Shown here: piece by piece, positions 58,601 through 64,000 of the stretch
Position numbering within the stretch: position 1 is the stretch's first letter
Layout of the letters: the number at the start of each line of letters is the position of its first letter
Notes under the pieces: generated by a model
Database searches by the model: none
What the model saw: the letters and a program-made list of their open reading frames with translations, nothing else
Told to the model about the DNA's origin: nothing
From: Meloidogyne chitwoodi
Taxonomy: Eukaryota; Nematoda; Chromadorea; Rhabditida; Meloidogynidae
DNA: 64,000 bases
Direction of reading: 5' to 3'
Assembly: GCA_015183035.1 (NCBI GenBank)
Contig: JACZZP010000013.1
Location: 1,798,001-1,862,000, forward strand
Program-made: the position numbers and the translations under genes

Positions 58601-59054
58601 TCCATTTTGATAACACAAATAAGGAAAACGCCAAACATTCCCAAGACCAATTGCCTTGGAAAGAAGAAAATTTTTTAAATTTATGGTATTTTTTAAATTT
58701 GTATTTTAATTTTGGAAATTTAAAATTTTTGAATTTTAGTGTTCTAAAACGTTTTGAAATTTATTTAAGCTTTTTTAATTTTTCACACTCACATATCCAA
58801 CACATGACATGATGAAATCTGCCCATGAAGACCTAATTAAAAAAAAATTATTTAAAAAATATAAAAAATAAAATTAAAAAAAACCATTTATCCCTTTCAG
58901 GAGTAGAATGTTGTGTAGAACGTTTTCTAATTTTTTTCTCTTCTGTAGCCCCATTAGGTATAATATTTGAATTATTTTCTTCTCCTAACCTTTGTTGTTG
59001 TTTAACTGCAATAATAGGTTCTAATTCCATTAAATTTTCTGCATTTACTACCAT
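55698..59054 (-). CDS. snf-11: SLC6 sodium:neurotransmitter symporter, GABA-transporter type
   Basis: This is a plasma-membrane Na+/Cl--coupled transporter with 12 membrane segments. TM1 carries the signature [19 protein letters not shown] then [18 protein letters not shown]3 is [17 protein letters not shown]. The extracellular loop 2 keeps the CNNRWNTYRC-type disulphide pair. Later segments include [18 protein letters not shown] (TM6 region), [15 protein letters not shown] (TM8) and [15 protein letters not shown]. The pattern fits GABA transporters (GAT/SNF-11), but substrate choice cannot be proved from sequence. The N-terminus ([14 protein letters not shown]) and C-terminus (ending GDVFE) are cytosolic and charged. 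The start is the ATG at 59054 and the stop is at 55700-55698. One intron contains a tRNA-like sequence. Confidence 0.93.
56968..57042 (+). other. tRNA-like sequence in an SLC6 gene intron (antisense to the gene)
   Basis: TTGGTGCAGTGGTAAACG (box A-like) and TTGGTTCGAGTCCCAA (a good box B within a T-arm hairpin) are spaced about as in a tRNA. The acceptor stem does not pair. It lies on the strand opposite to the host gene. Confidence 0.5.
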
Positions 59055-61329
59055 TTATTATTTAAAAAATTAATTACCTTTAAAAAATAAAAATAATTAA
59101 ATTAAAATTTTTTAAAATCAGTCTAATTAATTTAAAATTTATTTCATTTTTTTAATTAAATAAATGTTAAATATTTATTTTTAATTTAATTTACTGTCAA
59201 AATTAATTTAATAGTTTTTAATTAAAAAGATTTTTTTAGGTTTAATTTTTGGTCTCTAAATATTATTTTTAAACAAATTTTTATTTAATATTTTTTGCAA
59301 ATTTTTCATTTTGTTAGGTGATCTTTTGGGTAAATTTCATAATTTTTTAAAATTAAATGTGCGTTAAGTTTATTTTTGGACATATAAAAACGCGAACTTG
59401 ACAACGCCAATAAAACGCCAAAATAAAACGCAAAACAAGTTGTAAAAAAGTTCTAGCGCACATCGAGTTTTAAAATTAAATGTGCGCAAAGAGAAAAACA
59501 CGTTAAAAATTGTTGGCGTTTCTGTTGCATTTTTGAAAATTTTGAGTAAAACGCCAAAATTTATTTAATTAAAATAATTATAAAAAAGAGTTTTTTGTGA
59601 GTAAAAAATCTTCAAAAATTTTATTTTTTCAATAAAATAAACATTATAAAATTATTTAAAATATCAAAATAATTAATAAGAATTTTAGTTAATTTATTAG
59701 CAGGAAAAGTCCTCTTTTTTTTTGGCCATAATTTATTTCCTACGAAATCAAAAATTCTGAAATTTTCAAATAAATTAGTAGCCAACACCTTTAAGAAAAT
59801 GTTTGCAAAATTTTATAAATTTATATTTTATTTTGGCAATTTTATAAGCGTTTGAATAGCCATGACTGAGTTAAATCCTTCAAATTTTATTAAATAACAT
59901 TTTTTAATTTAAAAATAAAATAATTAATTGTCTATAAAATTAATTTCTCAATTTATTTAATTTAAAAAATTAAAGTGTTTCTTTTTTCTTTTATTAAAAA
60001 AAGACAATTGTTTTATGTGGGAGGTAAATGGACTTTTAGTGTTCCAAACATTTTAAAAATTCTTAAAAAATTAAAAATGACCAAAAAATTATTTTTAAGA
60101 TTAAAAAAATTCTTTTTAATTTTTTTTAGAATTTTTTAAAGTTAAAACTAATTAATCATTTAAATAAAAAAAATAGCTAAGAATTTAATTAAGTGTATAG
60201 ATATAATTTAAGTGCAAATATTTAGAGGAAATAAATATTCTTAAAAATAAAAAATTATTATGAATGATTAAAAGACAAAATATTATGAAGAAAATAAATT
60301 TAAAAAAAAATAAATTTTTGTTACTGACTAAAAATTAAAAAAAAAAGTGAAAAATATGTGAGAATGATCGAAAATGAAGAAAAAAAGCCAGCTGCTTTTA
60401 TTTAAAATAAATAGAGAGAAAATTCAAGCCAAAAAATACATTTAAACATTTATTATTTAGCTAACAACTGTGTGATATATTTATATAATATTTAATTGGC
60501 AATGTCATGTTTTTATAAAATACATTTTTAATAAAAGGTTAAATTGATTTTAATTTATATTAAATAGAAAGGACATAGAAGAAAATACTAGAAATATATT
60601 CTGAAAAAATACAGAAATTACCATTCCGGAAAATAAAAAAATACATTTACAATTCCGGAAAATATTGAAAGAAAATACAAAAAATACATTCTGCAAAATA
60701 TAAAAATTACTATATTTCCGGAAATTAAATAAATTCATTTCCGGAAAACATAACTCTGTAAATAAAGTGAATGAAAATTCTTATTTTAAAAATTCTATAA
60801 AATACAAATAACAATAAAATTAACCTTGTAAATTATTTGTAATTTTTTCTTATTATTTTTATAACAAAAAAATATCAAAAAAAATATTTTTTTAAGTAAA
60901 AAATAAATAAATAGTAATAATTCATTCATTTGGCACATTTTAAATACTTTTTTTATTTTTTTTTCATTTTATGAATATTGCAATCCTTATAGAAGAATAC
61001 TTATTATTTAACCCTCTTTTTAGCCAAAGGGAGGATTTTGGTTTTTAATGGCAAAAGGAAGTGCTAGGGAATTATTAATATTTTTATAAGACACGAATGG
61101 AATAAAATTAAAAAAGTCTTCATTCCAATATTTTAAAGTGGAAAATAAAAGTGAAAAAAAATTTAAATAAAAAATTTAAAATATACAAAAAATCAAAAAT
61201 AAAATAAAAAAATATAAAAAAGAAAATACAACAAAATAATATTATATTAAAATTTTTATTAAAAAATACAAAAAATATCTTATAACTTTCCGGAAAATAC
61301 TTTATAAAAAATAAATTAAAAAAATTAGG
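59055..61329. other. AT-rich intergenic region
   Basis: No gene is seen in 2.3 kb. A 59345-59560 patch has AAACGCCAA words, a direct repeat TTAAAATTAAATGTGCG (about 59347 and 59470) and a hairpin GCGCACAT...ATGTGCGC (about 59456-59487). At about 60620-60750 the motif TTCCGGAAA recurs four times, the same palindrome found at unit junctions of the 19612 minisatellite. Confidence 0.55.
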
Positions 61330-64000
61330 AAAATACCTTAATTTTCTTTAATTTAATTTTTAAGCTTTTCTAAATAAAATAGCAATTTAAAATTTTGATT
61401 AAATAATGCCCATTGTGTCAAGAAATTTAATAAAATTAAAATTAAAAATTTTCCACCATCCAGTTTCCCGTAAAAAATTAATTTCCTCTAGAAGAATTCG
61501 AACCTTGGTCATTTTTTCTCATTTCTCCCCTAAAACTGAGAAATTCTCCACTTAACCAAAAATATATTTATTCTCGCTTAAATTTTCTCGATATTCAGGA
61601 GCTTGTATCTCGACTTCTATACTATATCTGAGATAAATGAATAGCTCATTTAATTCAGCTTTTCGAGCTCTTTCCAATGATATATGTCTCGGCCAAAACT
61701 ATCCAATAGTTTAAAAGCTAAAAAATACCGTTTATTTATTACCCCAAATTTTCAAATGCTCCTAGCACCTTTTTGAAAAAAATTTTACCCTAAAATTTTT
61801 AAAAAATTTTTGTCAAAAAATTCAAAATAAAATTGGCTAAAATCGTACGCTTTTAGATAGTCAATACCATACTTTTGAGCCGAGTAATGCGCTCTCGAAG
61901 TTCTGGGGGTAATGGACTACCCCAAAACTTTGAGAGATCACAGTGTCTTTCATTTGGGACCTAGAATCCTAAATTTTGGGCTAAAGATGGATCAGACAGT
62001 GATCTAAAGTTGGTATCATTGATAAGTCCATTCGACCTATTTTGACCGAGATATGTGCTTCCGAAATTTTGGGTGGATCCAAGGCTTTGTTTGATCATAA
62101 CTCAGTTAATTTGGGATCTAAATCTATAAATTTTTGGTCAATGATAAATATACCAATGGCTTATTATCATACAAATTTTTTAGTCAATTCATTCAATTTG
62201 AGCCGAGATATGGATCCATTATTCCCAAAATTTCAAATGCTCCTAGCACCTATAAATAATGAAATATTAGTGAAAATTTTTGAAAAATTTTTGCCAAAAA
62301 ATTATAAATAATTGTCCAAATATATTGACAAAATTTTATCAAATTCTGTTCAGTCATTAACGTTCGACAAGGTTTTTTAATTTTTGCTTAGACTCAAAAT
62401 GACCTTTTGTAAATTAGAATTTTTATATTTTTCGAATATTTGATATTATGAAGTTTTTACATTTTTTATTGAAAAATGTATAAATATCAAAATGTCAATT
62501 ATTCGAAAAACATAAAAATTCTAATTTACAAAAGGCATTTAGAGTCTAAGCAGAAATTTAAAAACACCGTCGAACGTTAATGACTGAACAGAATTTGATA
62601 AAATTTTGTCAATATATTTGAACAATTATTTATAATTTTTTGGCAAAAATTTTTCAAAAATTTTCACTAATATTTCATTATTTATAGGTGCTAGGAGCAT
62701 TTGAAATTTTGGGAATAATGGATCCATATCTCGGCTCAAATTGAATGAATTGACTAAAAAATTTGTATGATAATAAGCCATTGGTATATTTATCATTGAC
62801 CAAAAATTTATAGATTTAGATCCCAAATTAACTGAGTTATGATCAAACAAAGCCTTGGATCCACCCAAAATTTCGGAAGCACATATCTCGGTCAAAATAG
62901 GTCGAATGGACTTATCAATGATACCAACTTTAGATCACTGTCTGATCCATCTTTAGCCCAAAATTTAGGATTCTAGGTCCCAAATGAAAGACACTGTGAT
63001 CTCTCAAAGTTTTGGGGTAGTCCATTACCCCCAGAACTTCGAGAGCGCATTACTCGGCTCAAAAGTATGGTATTGACTATCTAAAAGCGTACGATTTTAG
63101 CCAATTTTATTTTGAATTTTTTGACAAAAATTTTTTAAAAATTTTACCCTAAAATTTTTTTCAAAAAGCTACTAGAAGCATTTGAAAATTTGGAGGTAAT
63201 AAATAAACGGTATTTTTTAGCTTTTAAACTATTGGATAGTTTTGCCCGAGACATATATCATTGGAAAGAGCTCGAAAAGCTGATTTAAATGAGCTATTCA
63301 TTTATCTCAGATATAGTATAGAAGTCGAGATACAGACTTCTGAATATTGAGAAAATTTAGGGGAGAATAAATATATTTTTGGTTAAGTGGAAAACTTCTC
63401 AGTTTTAGGGGAGAAATGAGAAAAAATAACCAAAGTTCGAATCCCACTAGTGGTAATTAATTTTTTACGGGAAACTGGGTGGTGGAAAATTTTTTATTTT
63501 AATTTTATTAAATTCCTTGACATAATGGGCATTATTTAGTCTAAATTTTAAAATGCTATTTTATTTAGAAAAGCTTAGAAATTAAATTAAAGGAAATTAA
63601 GCTGGTTTCATCAAATTTTAGCCGTAGAATTTTCATTCATCCATATCTAGGCTCAAATTGAACGAATTGACTAACAAATTTGTATGATAATAAGCAATTG
63701 GTTGATCTATCTTTGGGCCCAAAATTTATAGATTTAGGTACCAGATTAAAGGAGATATGTTCAAACAAAATTTTGTGGGGAAGTCGTTGTATCCCCCAGA
63801 ATTTCGGAAGCGCATATTTCAACATCTATAATAAACTTTAAATATCTGAAAAGCTCATTCGATTCAGTTTTTCAAGCTCTTTCGAATGATAGATGTTTAG
63901 GATAGATTTAACATTTGAAAAAAAAAGTTCCTAAAATACAGTAGGAATTGACTGGGACGGACTGGCGGTACGAACTGACCATTCTGCTTTTTACCGAGAT
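61330..64000. repeat. Large palindromic repeat, copy 2 (runs off the window)
   Basis: This is homologous to 21121-23790 of copy 1. The centre of symmetry is near 62468 (paired frames 62042-62311 plus and 62626-62895 minus encode identical 89-residue products). The left arm breaks off near 61330, while the right arm continues to the window edge and reaches sequence matching copy 1 positions near 23780. The left arm is therefore truncated relative to the right. tRNA-like segments lie at about 61480-61562 (minus) and 63380-63458 (plus). Confidence 0.88.

Overview
The window is nuclear DNA of a nematode. It is strongly AT-rich. Almost every gene is cut by many very short introns (mostly about 40-60 nt, GT...TTTTAG), and the predicted proteins read closest to nematode or animal families: a double MSP-domain protein, EEF2, KDM5/RBR-2, an LGG-2-type Atg8, a dynein intermediate chain and an SNF-type GABA transporter. 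The high AT content, dense tiny introns and repeat-rich gaps suggest a Meloidogyne-like tylenchine (clade IV) species. That placement is inference, not proof.

Layout. 1-286: 3' end of an unrecognised gene. 798-1769: two-domain MSP-like protein. 1770-3263: repeat block, with a Mutator-type MITE carrying a nested hAT-type MITE. 3264-17310: five plus-strand housekeeping genes in a row with 190-470 bp gaps: PUS7 (pseudouridine synthase), CDC16/APC6, WDR36/UTP21, an ARF GTPase and GatA/QRSL1. They could be one or more trans-spliced operons. A Merlin-type MITE and a tRNA-like sequence lie inside GatA introns. 18787-19601: Ly6-like, probably GPI-anchored protein, whose 3' flank becomes a 12-copy, 28-bp minisatellite. 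20170-24271: accessory island with a broken EMC3 fragment, a 3.4-kb near-perfect palindrome and a hAT-type MITE.

24439-30851 (minus): a short rabaptin-like protein, CWC25 and importin beta. EEF2 (31341-34398, plus) is divergent from importin beta. 34853-47710 (minus): dynein intermediate chain, mitochondrial ribosomal protein mS37/CHCHD1 and a full KDM5 histone H3K4 demethylase. 47711-50040 is intergenic with a second Merlin-type element. 50041-50709 (minus): LC3/LGG-2. 52148-55161 (plus): SAR1 then TMEM115, both early-secretory genes. 55698-59054 (minus): SLC6 GABA-transporter-like protein. 59055-61330 is AT-rich with no gene seen. 61330-64000: a second copy of the large palindrome, running off the window.

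The genes are mostly conserved cell machinery: translation and RNA modification, splicing, nuclear import, dynein transport, COPII/Golgi, autophagy, chromatin and the cell cycle. The novelty lies in the repeats. These include hierarchical palindromes with tRNA-like (pol III box A/B) segments in every arm, two Merlin derivatives holding opposite ends of a transposase with perfect 8-bp target duplications, a tandem array of what look like polyadenylation modules, and a scatter of tRNA-like sequences in introns and gaps. Coordinates of multi-exon genes are start codon to stop codon. Exon joins were worked out by hand from reading frame and GT/AG sites, so individual junctions may be slightly off where not stated.
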